From NCBI RefSeq assembly GCF_021390535.1, contig NZ_JAJUXG010000011.1, positions 1 through 64,000 of the forward strand: DNA of 64,000 bases, in the 5' to 3' direction. Every line of letters begins with the position of its first letter. Position 1 is the first letter of the stretch. Positions 41,780 through 51,385 of the stretch are shown in pieces. The stretch is from Dyadobacter sp. CY312 (lineage in GTDB: Bacteria; Bacteroidota; Bacteroidia; Cytophagales; Spirosomataceae). The translations under genes and the position numbers were made by a program. The notes under the pieces are model-generated. The model saw nothing but the letters and a program-made list of their open reading frames with translations, was not told the DNA's origin and did no database searches.

Positions 41780-42298
41780 TTACTCCCCTAACGCCAACCG
41801 AATATGCGCCAGATGGTGCTCCACATGCCATGCCGACATCGCAACAGCTTGTTTTTGAGTAAGCCAAAGCTTCCGGACAGGATGATAGTAGGATATACTC
41901 AGCTGTTCCACAGTTAATGTAGTAATGAGAAATATATATTTGTTTGTTATCGCTTCAAATAGCAACACTGAATCTGCAACAGGCATTTGCAAAGAATCAG
42001 TTGTTTGTGCCCAGGCATCCATATTGATCACAGCCATATCTGAGCCTGGCTCTGTAATCGCTTTTTTCATGCGGTAATAATGCAGCAAACCAATGTCCGA
42101 TACATGGTGTACCAGCTGACGGATATTCCAGCTTCCTTCGCGATAAATTTTGGTAAGATCGTCATCCGAAAGATTTCCCACCAACGCACGGTATTGCGCC
42201 GGCGCAGCCCGAATTACATCAATTAAGGCAGTAAATTCTTCGGTGGAATAGTCATCTTGAAGATTAAAACGACCAATAGGATATTGTCTGTCTGTCAT
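41780..42298 (-). CDS. DinB/YfiT-fold putative metal-dependent transferase
   Basis: A protein of about 172 residues of the YfiT/BstA group of the DinB fold. The N-terminal YPIGRF, the segment REGSWNIRQLVHHVSD (first metal histidine) and the C-terminal SAWHVEHHLAHI (two further histidines) match the family. Relatives in Bacillus are bacillithiol S-transferases. An in-frame ATG at 42316 would add six residues; I prefer 42298 because the family begins M-T-D-x-x-YPIG. It is monocistronic. Confidence 0.82.
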   Translation of the reverse strand: MTDRQYPIGRFNLQDDYSTEEFTALIDVIRAAPAQYRALVGNLSDDDLTKIYREGSWNIRQLVHHVSDIGLLHYYRMKKAITEPGSDMAVINMDAWAQTTDSLQMPVADSVLLFEAITNKYIFLITTLTVEQLSISYYHPVRKLWLTQKQAVAMSAWHVEHHLAHIRLALGE

Positions 42299-42736
42299 AT
42301 GTTTGGAGATTAGCATTTCAAACTTACAGTAAAAAATGGTTGTAATCTTTCTACGCTAGGAATGCACGACACTTTTTTAATAAATAACTCACTCCATATT
42401 CGTGAACATGCGTGTATTCGTAGCTTAATAATATCAGCAATTGAAAAAATCAGAGCAGTGGTAAAAAGCCTTTTTAATACATCGCGAAAATTATCTCCGT
42501 GACTCTCTCCCTGACTCCGTGTACCCTTCTAATACTGGTTAAATCTCAGCTCAGAATCAACCTTTTTGAACCGGCCATGGAACCATTTCAATGTAACCAT
42601 CTGTTAATCAACATACCTTGCAGAAGCTAAATTCTTCTGCATCCGGGCAACTTAATGTTTTAATACTCGTTTTGCTAAAACCAGTTGTTCCCGGATTCCC
42701 TATTCATGAAACGATTGTCCAATTAAACGATACGTA
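42299..42736. other. Intergenic region, no feature seen
   Basis: These 438 bp lie between divergent genes. I see no clear promoter consensus, tRNA, hairpin or small gene. A few short strings (ATTCGTGAACATGCGTG) resemble fragments of the dispersed CACGGATG family. Confidence 0.3.
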
Positions 42737-43522
42737 ATGACAAAGGCTCAGGTTGTGTTAGTAGCAGTAATAGTTGCCCTTAGTGCTTCATTCGGTTTCC
42801 AAAAAATCAATCCACTTTCCTATTCAGAATCTACGAATACAGATTCCATTTCAATAAAATCAGACTCTTTAAAGCTTAAACCTGAATGGGTAGCCTTGTA
42901 TGATTCTCTGCATCTGGGAGAAAAAGGTCTGTCTCAAAGTGCGTTTCATACCGCCTGGTTTGGATTTCAGAAAATGAACCTGCACAATCCGATCATGGCC
43001 ATTGCAGATTTCAGCCAGTCGTCCCGAAACAAAAGACTTTATGTGATTGACGTCATCAAAAAGAAAATATTGATGCACACCTATGTAGCACATGGACGGA
43101 ATTCCGGAGAAGAGTATGCGAAGAAATTCTCGAACAATAATGAGTCGTTCCAGTCGAGTCTGGGTTTCTATCGTACGCTTGGTACTTATGTTGGAAAACA
43201 CGGACTTTCGCTGAAGCTGGAAGGTGTAGAGAAAGGAATCAACGATCGTGCTTTTGAACGTGCCATCGTGATGCACGGCGCAGACTATGTGAGCGAATCG
43301 TTTATCAAAAACACCGGCAGGTTAGGACGTAGCCAGGGCTGCCCCGCCGTATCAGTTGCAGACAGCAAAAAGCTGATCAACATGTTGTACAACGGGGCAG
43401 GACTTTTTATCTATTCTATGGATCAAAAGTATTTCAAATCTTCACAGCTTCTGGCAGGACTTACCGAGCAGGAAGAAAATCAGACTTTGGGAACTCCCTT
43501 TTTGTATACATCTTCAAAATAA
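42737..43522 (+). CDS. YkuD_2-type L,D-transpeptidase-like protein
   Basis: A 261-residue protein with an N-terminal signal or anchor (residues 5-21). The catalytic domain of the murein L,D-transpeptidase family PF13645 covers about 95-240. The active-site region reads GRLGRSQGCPAVS with the nucleophile cysteine, and the conserved histidine is in AIVMHGADYV. It would cross-link peptidoglycan or attach proteins to it in the periplasm. The last 43 bp overlap the end of another L,D-transpeptidase gene on the opposite strand. Confidence 0.85.
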   Translation: MTKAQVVLVAVIVALSASFGFQKINPLSYSESTNTDSISIKSDSLKLKPEWVALYDSLHLGEKGLSQSAFHTAWFGFQKMNLHNPIMAIADFSQSSRNKRLYVIDVIKKKILMHTYVAHGRNSGEEYAKKFSNNNESFQSSLGFYRTLGTYVGKHGLSLKLEGVEKGINDRAFERAIVMHGADYVSESFIKNTGRLGRSQGCPAVSVADSKKLINMLYNGAGLFIYSMDQKYFKSSQLLAGLTEQEENQTLGTPFLYTSSK

Positions 43523-44676
43523 AGCAAATCCCCTTTTTCATTACAGTCTGCTCCCAGATAAAAGAGAAACACAGGAATCCGCTTTTCCAGCTTGTTCCAT
43601 TTTGGAGGAGTCGAAACAGTATCCGGTTCAGTCAGGAAATCGCTTCTCAACAGTTCTTTTCCTGCCATGAAGTTGGCAAGATCTGTTGGTCTTTGCACCC
43701 GCACACAGCCATGGCTCCGAAATCTTTTGTCGCTATCGAACAAATATCGCGCATTGGTATCGTGCAGGTAAATCGCTAGTGGATTTTTGATCTCTACTTT
43801 TAGCAAACCCAGAGAGTTGTCCTCTCCGGTTTCCTGCCTGAAACGGTATGGGAAGTTATCAGCAGAAAGCTCATCCCAATCCAGATTTTCCGGATCGACG
43901 ACCTCTCCTTTTTTATCAATCACTTCAATTTTATTATTGGCAAGATAAGATGCATTCGCTTTTGCTTTCGGCAGTAGCTCTTTAATGGCAATGCTCTTAG
44001 GCACATTCCAATAAGGGTGTGTCACAATGCTGGTTGCATAGGTATCAATAGTAGGTGTTGGTGTATCCCCTTTACCTACAATCGTCCTCATGGTAATCAC
44101 ATCTTTTCCGGCAGAATCCATTCCAGTAAGGTATGCTCCCCGGATATTCACCATTACCATTCGCGGTGCTCCCTGAGCCTGGCGGTGCATCCAGCGATAT
44201 GCGTTCAATGTTTCGGCCACCAATGCGGCACTATCTTTCTCATTGTCTTTAATCAGACGGGCATAATGTATTTTCAGATTTTGATAAACAGGGTATGGCG
44301 GTTCCAACTTTTGCATCGCCTTGTCAGCTGATTGTCCTTTCACAAGCTCCTCCGCCGCAGCACGAAGCAAAGACGTATCTGCTTTCATCTTCTTTTCCAG
44401 GTATTTCAAAGCTGGTTTATGCCCGTAAGCGAGTTCTTCCAGCAAAGCGAACACGGGTGCTTCCCCATCTTTCCCGGCAAACTTACCCGAGTCAACTCCG
44501 GATAATTTCGCATATTCCAGCATCTTGGAATAGGTTTTCTTATCGCCAAGTTCCTTTGTAATTTCTTCCCGGCTCATTTGGCGGGGATCCTTTTTACAGG
44601 ATTGAACCAATGCGAGTACGAATAGTATCAGAAGAGGTACATACCTGGATTTACCCAGGCCAGAAAACATTTGCAT
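43480..44676 (-). CDS. YkuD L,D-transpeptidase lipoprotein
   Basis: A 398-residue protein with a lipoprotein signal (LALVQSCKK, cysteine 27). An alpha-helical scaffold (about 40-165) precedes the YkuD catalytic domain, whose motif is FRSHGCVRVQRP with the catalytic cysteine and histidine. The layout resembles LdtD/YcbB but is shorter and lacks a peptidoglycan-binding domain. It probably makes 3-3 cross-links. Its 3' end overlaps the convergent L,D-transpeptidase gene by 43 bp, an unusual tail-to-tail arrangement of two enzymes of related function. Confidence 0.88.
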   Translation of the reverse strand: MQMFSGLGKSRYVPLLILFVLALVQSCKKDPRQMSREEITKELGDKKTYSKMLEYAKLSGVDSGKFAGKDGEAPVFALLEELAYGHKPALKYLEKKMKADTSLLRAAAEELVKGQSADKAMQKLEPPYPVYQNLKIHYARLIKDNEKDSAALVAETLNAYRWMHRQAQGAPRMVMVNIRGAYLTGMDSAGKDVITMRTIVGKGDTPTPTIDTYATSIVTHPYWNVPKSIAIKELLPKAKANASYLANNKIEVIDKKGEVVDPENLDWDELSADNFPYRFRQETGEDNSLGLLKVEIKNPLAIYLHDTNARYLFDSDKRFRSHGCVRVQRPTDLANFMAGKELLRSDFLTEPDTVSTPPKWNKLEKRIPVFLFYLGADCNEKGDLLYFEDVYKKGVPKV

Positions 44677-44984
44677 TTGACAGAACGGTTAGGTTTGTAG
44701 CTAGACGTACAATTTTCATGCTAGCGCCCCTAATTCAATTGTAGTATACCAAATCATTCTTAAATCATAACCAATGACTCAATATTACAAACCGCTAAAC
44801 AGGACTGTGGAAATTTGAGAACAATATCAGCGGGAATTGTATGCTTATTCCACGCCATTCTTGCTTATCCATACCCTGGGCTATATACGGAGATTATTCA
44901 CTGAAAAAATATTTTCAATTAGCAGCTCATCGGTTACATAAATCATTTTAGTTTCCATTAAGTTTGAAGTAAATTTAATCCTCT
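44677..44984. other. Intergenic region between divergent genes
   Basis: These 308 bp separate the transpeptidase and the large surface-protein gene. They are AT-rich and must hold both promoters, but I cannot assign a consensus box with confidence. No hairpin or small gene stands out. Confidence 0.3.
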
Positions 44985-47900
44985 ATGAAAAAAAATTACA
45001 GTGTTATCTTAGTTTTATTATGCCTTTGCCAGGCAGCTCTTGCGCAAAGCATTAGCATCAATTACATCAATGAAGCATGCATCGGATCAGTTCAACGTAT
45101 ATCAGTTAGTACCAATGGTGCTTTCAATGGCGATAACAAGTTTACCGTTCAAGTGAGAGAGCAAAACGATACAAAAATTATTAGTGAGTTACCGGCTGTA
45201 CTAAAAGACGGTTCCATTGAAGTTGTTCATTCTGATACGCTGGTGACATATAGGTCTAATCTCGTACTTCGTGTTGTCACCTCTTCGCCCAAGTCGGAAA
45301 GTAATTGGGCACCCTTTAAAATTAACAAAAGAGGTTACATTGAATTAACCTCGGCAGATTCGGATACGATCAACTTTGGTGCAGATATTAAAATAAAACT
45401 TCTCACAATAAGTGATTCACACGTTAATATCACCCTCAACGATAGCACCAGACATTCGGTCTCTTCGTATTTAAGTCAGGCATACATTACAACTTTAAGT
45501 ACTCCCACCAATGGCAATGATCCCGTATTTATAGCTCATGCTGAAAACCAATGTGGAGCAATGACTGTGAGGGGATTAATCAAACCCGTAGTTAATGCTG
45601 CCGCTCTCAGACCTATTGCCACTACACCAGCTGCGGTTTGTCTGGATGGAGAAATAAAAGTGAGCTTTTCCGCACAGGGAACTCCTTTTTCTTCCCAAAC
45701 CAAATACAGGTTACGTTTCAAAGAAGAATTGTATTACACTGACCAGAAAACACCTCGTCAGGCAGAAGTGACTGCTGTAATAAAAGACAATGTGCTGGTA
45801 GCTCAAATCCCGAAATCTCTGAACATTACAAGCCGAACTGCCGTAAGAGTCCAGATTGTTACGGAACACCCCTCTTCTGTAAGTTCACTGTCTGATTTCA
45901 TCTTGTACGTTCACCCAAAAGCAAGTGTAGAGTTTACATCTTCCAGCGGTACGATCAACATAGGCGATAATTTTTATGCCAATGTTACTTTCAGCGGACT
46001 GCCGCCATTTTCTGCTGAGATGCAGGATGGACAAACCTTTTCATCTACGTCTGAGGGAAGCGCTTATATATATCTAAGACCAGAGAAAACAACGTCCTAT
46101 AACATCAAATCTTTCAGCTCAGGATGTGGACAGACAACAGAACCGGGCAATCAGACCATGGTTGTAACCGTGAACCCGGGTGTGATTATTCCTAGTCCAC
46201 AGGTAAGGCAAGTTGTTTGCCAGGGATCAACTTTTCGTCTGCCATTTCTATCCAACTTTGACTATAACGCTTCAACGAGATACTTTGTCAATATGTATTT
46301 GAGCGGTGAAGATGGCAACCCGCTCACCATCTCAGCTACCAGAAATGGCGGATTTATGGAATTTGCATTACCAACTCACTATGCAAATGGAATTGAGATC
46401 GACTACGATACCTTTTACGGAATTTCAATCAGGACCGAATCGCCCGCATCTCTTTCCAGCACCTCACATTACAATTTTGTAGTTCAAAGTAAACCGGACG
46501 TTCGCCCGGGTCAGAACTTCGATTATTTTGCACCTGGAAATCAATACGTGTACATCAATTTAAAGGGCCGCGGTCCTATGGTGCTGGAAGATTGGAACGG
46601 GCAGAAATACAACACAGACGATAACTCCTGGAATACAAGAGTTTTCCTGAGAGAAAGTATGGATTTAAAGATTAAATCGATTTCCAATGCATGCTTTTCC
46701 AATAACAATATCGCTCCGATAAGACTGAACCTGAATAACTCCAACCTTACTACCGGTGTATATGTTGAACAGCCTGCAGTGTCCATTTGCCAGCGAGACA
46801 GCGTAGAAATTTCTTTTATGACCACTGGTAATTTTAACGACGGCAACGTTTTCAATATTCAGGGATATTTGGATTGCTGTAACTATCAGACCCTTGCTGT
46901 TGTGAAGTCGGGTGGGAAGTATAAAGTAAAACTACCTTCCAACGCCTTGACTTATGCCCAGTTTAGGGTAGCATCATCCAACCCTGTATTTTTCAGTGAT
47001 CAGATTTCCATTCAGTTTCAGCAAAAACCTGGCAACTTTTATCTTTATCCGCAGGGGACCTCTTCTTCACCATATATCTCTTCCGATGAAGAAGTATACA
47101 TCTCATTATCAAACTCTGGCGGCAACCTTACCTCGCTGGTATATACAGACGGAACTTCGGACGTAAACGCTCCAATTGACGCCTATCAGCAGCGTGTAAA
47201 AGTGTCACCTCCACTAGGAGTTATGACCACCTACACGATCAAATCGGCAACAAATATGTGTGGAACGGAACCTGTAAATCAGTCGGTTTCTATTAAAAAG
47301 ATTCCTTACAACATTTCACCCATTTACATTGATTACGAAAACACCTCATTTTGCCCTGGCGTTCCGTTCTCCGTACCGTTTACAGTGAGTAAGTCGAATG
47401 CGACCAACTCAAAATTTTCGCTCGAACTGATCAAAGAAGGATCCAGTGACATTATCACATTAGCCAAAGATCAAATCACCAGGCAATTTAATGTGACTGT
47501 ACCCAATGACCTGGCAGCCGGCTACTATTTTTTAAGAATCGTTTCCTCAGATGGAGGCGTATCAGAAAATAGAATGATACGAATAGGCGCACTACCGACG
47601 GCAGTTCTCAGTTCGGACATGCCACATCCTGTCACAATTGAAAGCGGACAGTCTGTAAATCTTAAAACCACTTTCACAGGATCCGCTCCATGGATGCTGG
47701 TATACCAGAACGGACTCCGACATGGAACTTCCAGTAGCCCTACCAACCATTATATACAACCGACAAAGTCCGGCGATTACGAATTACAAACGGTGTATAA
47801 CAGCTGCGGCTATGGTACAGTGTCTGGAAAAGTATCTGTGAAGGTTAAGCCAAGTATTGCTATCAGTTCGGATAGTTACAGTGTTTGCCAGGGAGCTACA

Positions 47901-49217
47901 TTTAATGTTACCTATGCGCTCCGGGGCGATGCGGAGCTTGGCAGCGACTATATCCGATTCGAACTGGTAGATTCCGGCAACCAAAAGGTTATTGTTCTCG
48001 ACTCTACAAAAACACTGTCCGGACGCAAAACGCTCAACATTCCTGCTGTGTTGTCGGGTAGTTATTACTCCGTTCGTGCAACAGTGAAGTCCCTGGGTGT
48101 CAATTCAGTATTAAGTGTAAACGTTTCTACGAAAGCGGACCTTTCGATAGGCGGAAACAGCATCATTAATCCGGGTGAGAGAACAACGGTTATTATAAAA
48201 AATAAAAAGGTTAACGCCCCGGAAATAATCAATTTCAGGCTTTCAGACGGTACTTCTGGCCAGATTTACGGGTCGCAGTTCTATTATGCCGATGTGAGTC
48301 CGACGCAAAACACCACCTACACACTCGTTTCTGCCAGCAACGGATGTGGAGAAGGCTTTATGAGCGGTAGTGCCAGCGTGGAAGTGAATCCGGCAAGCAG
48401 CCGTACAGTTACGGTTACCGGCACTGATGCCTCAGGCGGAACCTGTATTGGTGATACAATTTTGGTGCAATATGAAACCAAAGGAAGTTTTTCGGCGGGA
48501 AACACATTTACGGTACAGGTATCGGATACAACAGGAAAAAATTACAGATCCATATTTACTTCGGGTTCTTCATCTCCGCTAAAAGCAGTTATTCCAGCGG
48601 ACATTTATGCAGGTAAAAATTACAGACTTCGAATCCTTGCATCGGATCCGAATACAGGAAGCGGAACGAATAGATATCCATCTGTATTCAACCATAGAGC
48701 CACTGCACGGTTCGCATCCGAATCGGTGTTATATAATGGCGTTACCAATCCTAAAATAGTGGTTTTGCTGGAAGGAGGTACTCAGTGGCAATATCAGTAC
48801 GGTACAGATTTAAATGTATTCAACCGCTATACAACCAATGCATCTGATACAATAACACTCTTTCAGGCCTCTCCAAGCCAATATTATAAGTTATTCAAGG
48901 TTTGGAATAGTTGCGGAGCGGGAACGATAGGAACCCCTGCAACAGTAAGAGTTGAGGTGATTACGGGAGAGCCTTTACCAGATCAAATGACAGTTACAGT
49001 CGGCCCCAACCCTGCTCAAGATTTTGTAAACATCAAATTCGATTCACCAAAACGACGTAATCTGGTCTTGTTTAATATGCAGGGAGTGAGCATCAATTCA
49101 TTTCAATCAGGCAAAGCGGAAGAAAATATTGACGTGAGCAAACTTGCCTCGGGCATTTACATATTGCAAATTGAGGCGCAAGGGAGAAAGAACACTTTTA
49201 AAATTATCAAGCAGTAG
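44985..49217 (+). CDS. Large repetitive T9SS-secreted surface protein
   Basis: A 1410-residue protein with a signal peptide (ending AALAQS) and a C-terminal type IX sorting domain (about 1330-1410: VGPNPAQDFVNIKF, LFNMQG, LASGIYILQI). Between them lie about six or seven tandem units of roughly 190 residues, each with two Ig-like parts. The first part of each begins with a C-x-G/D motif (VCLDGEI, VCQGSTF, ICQRDSV, FCPGVPF, VCQGATF, TCIGDTI). The second ends in a C-G motif (SGCGQT, NMCGTE, NSCGYG, NGCGEG, NSCGAG). The cysteines probably form one disulfide per unit. It should be exported to the cell surface, perhaps as an adhesin. Ligand unknown. Confidence 0.85.
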   Translation: MKKNYSVILVLLCLCQAALAQSISINYINEACIGSVQRISVSTNGAFNGDNKFTVQVREQNDTKIISELPAVLKDGSIEVVHSDTLVTYRSNLVLRVVTSSPKSESNWAPFKINKRGYIELTSADSDTINFGADIKIKLLTISDSHVNITLNDSTRHSVSSYLSQAYITTLSTPTNGNDPVFIAHAENQCGAMTVRGLIKPVVNAAALRPIATTPAAVCLDGEIKVSFSAQGTPFSSQTKYRLRFKEELYYTDQKTPRQAEVTAVIKDNVLVAQIPKSLNITSRTAVRVQIVTEHPSSVSSLSDFILYVHPKASVEFTSSSGTINIGDNFYANVTFSGLPPFSAEMQDGQTFSSTSEGSAYIYLRPEKTTSYNIKSFSSGCGQTTEPGNQTMVVTVNPGVIIPSPQVRQVVCQGSTFRLPFLSNFDYNASTRYFVNMYLSGEDGNPLTISATRNGGFMEFALPTHYANGIEIDYDTFYGISIRTESPASLSSTSHYNFVVQSKPDVRPGQNFDYFAPGNQYVYINLKGRGPMVLEDWNGQKYNTDDNSWNTRVFLRESMDLKIKSISNACFSNNNIAPIRLNLNNSNLTTGVYVEQPAVSICQRDSVEISFMTTGNFNDGNVFNIQGYLDCCNYQTLAVVKSGGKYKVKLPSNALTYAQFRVASSNPVFFSDQISIQFQQKPGNFYLYPQGTSSSPYISSDEEVYISLSNSGGNLTSLVYTDGTSDVNAPIDAYQQRVKVSPPLGVMTTYTIKSATNMCGTEPVNQSVSIKKIPYNISPIYIDYENTSFCPGVPFSVPFTVSKSNATNSKFSLELIKEGSSDIITLAKDQITRQFNVTVPNDLAAGYYFLRIVSSDGGVSENRMIRIGALPTAVLSSDMPHPVTIESGQSVNLKTTFTGSAPWMLVYQNGLRHGTSSSPTNHYIQPTKSGDYELQTVYNSCGYGTVSGKVSVKVKPSIAISSDSYSVCQGATFNVTYALRGDAELGSDYIRFELVDSGNQKVIVLDSTKTLSGRKTLNIPAVLSGSYYSVRATVKSLGVNSVLSVNVSTKADLSIGGNSIINPGERTTVIIKNKKVNAPEIINFRLSDGTSGQIYGSQFYYADVSPTQNTTYTLVSASNGCGEGFMSGSASVEVNPASSRTVTVTGTDASGGTCIGDTILVQYETKGSFSAGNTFTVQVSDTTGKNYRSIFTSGSSSPLKAVIPADIYAGKNYRLRILASDPNTGSGTNRYPSVFNHRATARFASESVLYNGVTNPKIVVLLEGGTQWQYQYGTDLNVFNRYTTNASDTITLFQASPSQYYKLFKVWNSCGAGTIGTPATVRVEVITGEPLPDQMTVTVGPNPAQDFVNIKFDSPKRRNLVLFNMQGVSINSFQSGKAEENIDVSKLASGIYILQIEAQGRKNTFKIIKQ

Positions 49218-49232
49218 TGCATCTTAACATCA

Positions 49233-49277
49233 AAAGCAGGCTGTGTATCTTTTAGAAGTTTACACAGCCTGCTTTTG
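49233..49277. terminator. Bidirectional terminator
   Basis: AAAAGCAGGCTGTGTA and its complement form a 16-bp perfect stem with a 13-nt loop, bordered by A4 and T4. It lies between the convergent surface-protein and response-regulator genes. Confidence 0.85.
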
Positions 49278-49283
49278 TTTTGC

Positions 49284-49928
49284 CTATATCAATTTATTTT
49301 TATAAGCATATCCCACCAGCTCGGCGGCAGAATGGAGTTTAAGCTTTTTCATGATATTCCTGCGGTGGGCCATCACGGTGTAAGGACTTATGCCCATGGT
49401 TTCAGAAGTGCCTCGTACATTGTGTCCGGCGGCGATCAGCTTTAAAACTTCCAGTTCTTTTTGTGTGAGGTTATTATTTTGGTACAACTGCGGACCCGAT
49501 ATCAGCTCTGCACTAAGGTCTGAACTTATAAATTTTTTACCCACGGCAACCTTTTCCATTGCCACTTTTAATTCATAACTATTTGTAGCTTTCGAAAGGT
49601 AGGCATCCACACCCAAATCCATGAATTTTTTTACGGCACGAAGATCAACCACACTCGTTACAATAATAATGAGCAGATCGGGAGCATGTTTTTTTATATC
49701 CGAAATGAAGCCTTCAACGCCCATTCCACCTAAGGTGATATCTGTTAGCAGATATCGATACTTATTAACTTCCAGCTCCTGCAGTGCTTCTGACGCAATT
49801 TTATAATAACTGACCTGTGCGCCGGGCACCATCTTTTCAATCATAAGGCCTAACGATTCCCCAAATAGGTCGTGGTCATCGAGCAGCATCACTCTGTTGG
49901 CAGGAAAATCAGAAGCATCGTTCAGCAT
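49284..49928 (-). CDS. NarL/LuxR-type response regulator
   Basis: A 214-residue regulator with a receiver domain (about 12-130, DDHDLFGE acid pair and the phosphoacceptor in LLTDITLGGMG) and a LuxR HTH (about 150-210, NLTQKELEVLKLIAAGHNVRGTSETMGISPYTV, broken here by a linker). The ATG at 49928 begins MLNDASDF and is preferred to an upstream in-frame start that would prepend a hydrophobic stretch. No kinase gene is adjacent, so it is an orphan. Targets are unknown. Confidence 0.88.
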   Translation of the reverse strand: MLNDASDFPANRVMLLDDHDLFGESLGLMIEKMVPGAQVSYYKIASEALQELEVNKYRYLLTDITLGGMGVEGFISDIKKHAPDLLIIIVTSVVDLRAVKKFMDLGVDAYLSKATNSYELKVAMEKVAVGKKFISSDLSAELISGPQLYQNNNLTQKELEVLKLIAAGHNVRGTSETMGISPYTVMAHRRNIMKKLKLHSAAELVGYAYKNKLI

Positions 49929-50192
49929 TATGTAACGTCTTTTATGCAAAGTTGAGTGGTAAGCGCTCGCTATGCAATAGAGTAGCAATACTATATATGC
50001 GCCAAACAAATGTAATATTTTCTACATAGATATGGTTAAAATATTCATTGTTAATTTAGTATTATTTACACTAATATAGACAAAAAAAATACTACAAACA
50101 TATGTATATACCTCATTGTCAGAAATATACTCAGACAAATAAAGACCCTGCACCATGTACTATTAAATCAGGCCAGAGTGACAGCTTCCTGC

Positions 50193-50786
50193 TTACTGCC
50201 TTTTAAGAATACCCTTGTCAACAGACTCGTTAAGTAGCTGATCTGCATATTGCCAGATGGCTTCGGCTCCATCAGCTATTACCTTCTTTTTATGATAGAC
50301 TTTGGCGTAATCCACATCAAACTCACGCCAGGTGCCCCCGTTATTAGACACGTTCTGAAGCAAAGGTTCCAGACGGTCCATTGATCTTGCAAATTTAGCC
50401 TCACTGGTTTCGCCTGCCTCAAATTCTTCCCATATGGCTATGAAATCGGCTGCCTGTTCCGTTGGTAGCAGACCAAAGATCCGCTTGGCAGCGAGCAGTT
50501 CTTCATCAGTATTCGTATGGTTTTTGGCAGTGTCGTAAATAAAAGTATCCCCGGCGTCAATTTCCACAATGTCGTGGATCAGCACCATTTTTACCACTTT
50601 TAAAATATCTACGGTCGCGTTTGAATGTCCTGCCAGCACAATGGCCATCATGGCAAGATGCCAGCTGTGTTCGGCATCATTCTCACACCTGTCACTATTG
50701 AGCAACTTGGTTCTACGCTGGATGTACTTCAACTTATCAATTTCCTTGATAAACTCGATTTGCTTTAATAAGTCATCATTCAGCAT
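50193..50786 (-). CDS. HD-domain hydrolase (YfbR/HDDC2-like)
   Basis: A protein of about 197 residues with the HD metal-binding set H...HD...D: ENDAEHSWHLAMMA (first histidine), MVLIHDIVEIDAGD (HD pair), and a distal aspartate in SMDRLEPLL. This is the layout of 5'-deoxynucleotidase YfbR and HDDC2, which remove phosphate from deoxynucleoside monophosphates. The ATG at 50786 is preferred to a GTG six bases upstream. It is monocistronic. Confidence 0.85.
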   Translation of the reverse strand: MLNDDLLKQIEFIKEIDKLKYIQRRTKLLNSDRCENDAEHSWHLAMMAIVLAGHSNATVDILKVVKMVLIHDIVEIDAGDTFIYDTAKNHTNTDEELLAAKRIFGLLPTEQAADFIAIWEEFEAGETSEAKFARSMDRLEPLLQNVSNNGGTWREFDVDYAKVYHKKKVIADGAEAIWQYADQLLNESVDKGILKRQ

Positions 50787-51385
50787 CTTCACAAAGTTTA
50801 AATATTAAGTCCGTGCAAAAGTAAGATCAAAAACTTAAAGCAGCCAATAAAAATGGCAAAGGCTGACTGGCGTGCAATACTGCCGGCCATTCGAAATACA
50901 AAAGCAACTGTAAACTTTTTTACAGTCATCATTTCCTGTTCTCCCGACTACCAGCGTAACGTTTACGAAGTATATGCAAATGAAGCCGTCTGCATCCACC
51001 ACTTTAGTCGCTAGTAATGGGAACCGTTTTGAGACAACTGATCCTTACATCGATATACCATCAACCTTATGTGGTTATCATGCGACAAAAACTGTAATGA
51101 TTGGGCCTAATAACCGTACTAACACGAAAGGCCAGGCACTGAGCCTAACCTTTCGTGACCGCAACGGAAATTTGTAATATGTTGATTATTAGACCATTTT
51201 ATAGTTCAAACCCAAGTAGGTAACGAAATGGTAGCAAATGAAAAAAATCCAAGTAAGACTAAACGTTACAAGACTCAGAAATAATATTCCTGTATTTGTG
51301 CAATGTTTACTGAATTTAGGGTGTTTTAGGAAAAGAATGACATACATTTCGTAGATTTATCGCATAATACAAAGCAAATTTTGAG
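50787..51385. other. Gene-free region with a hairpin and a tRNA-end remnant
   Basis: These 599 bp hold ACTGTAAA/TTTACAGT (50907-50926, 4-nt loop) and, at 51123-51167, a copy of the tRNA-Arg terminator and 3' end, described separately. The rest is AT-rich and must contain the promoter of the AAA ATPase gene. A 67-codon open frame at 50974 has no support. Confidence 0.4.
51123..51167 (-). repeat. Remnant of tRNA-Arg 3' end plus terminator
   Basis: CACGAAAGGCCAGGC...GCCTAACCTTTCGTG (51123-51157) copies the hairpin that follows the functional tRNA-Arg at 53840, and GACCGCAACGG (51157-51167) matches the tRNA 3' end GACCGCGACGG at 10 of 11 positions before similarity ends. It marks an old integration or recombination boundary on the far side of the AAA/TOPRIM cassette. 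Confidence 0.6.

Noticed and set aside
50974-51177. 67-codon open frame before the AAA ATPase
   Set aside because: It runs through the tRNA-terminator remnant and has no coding character.
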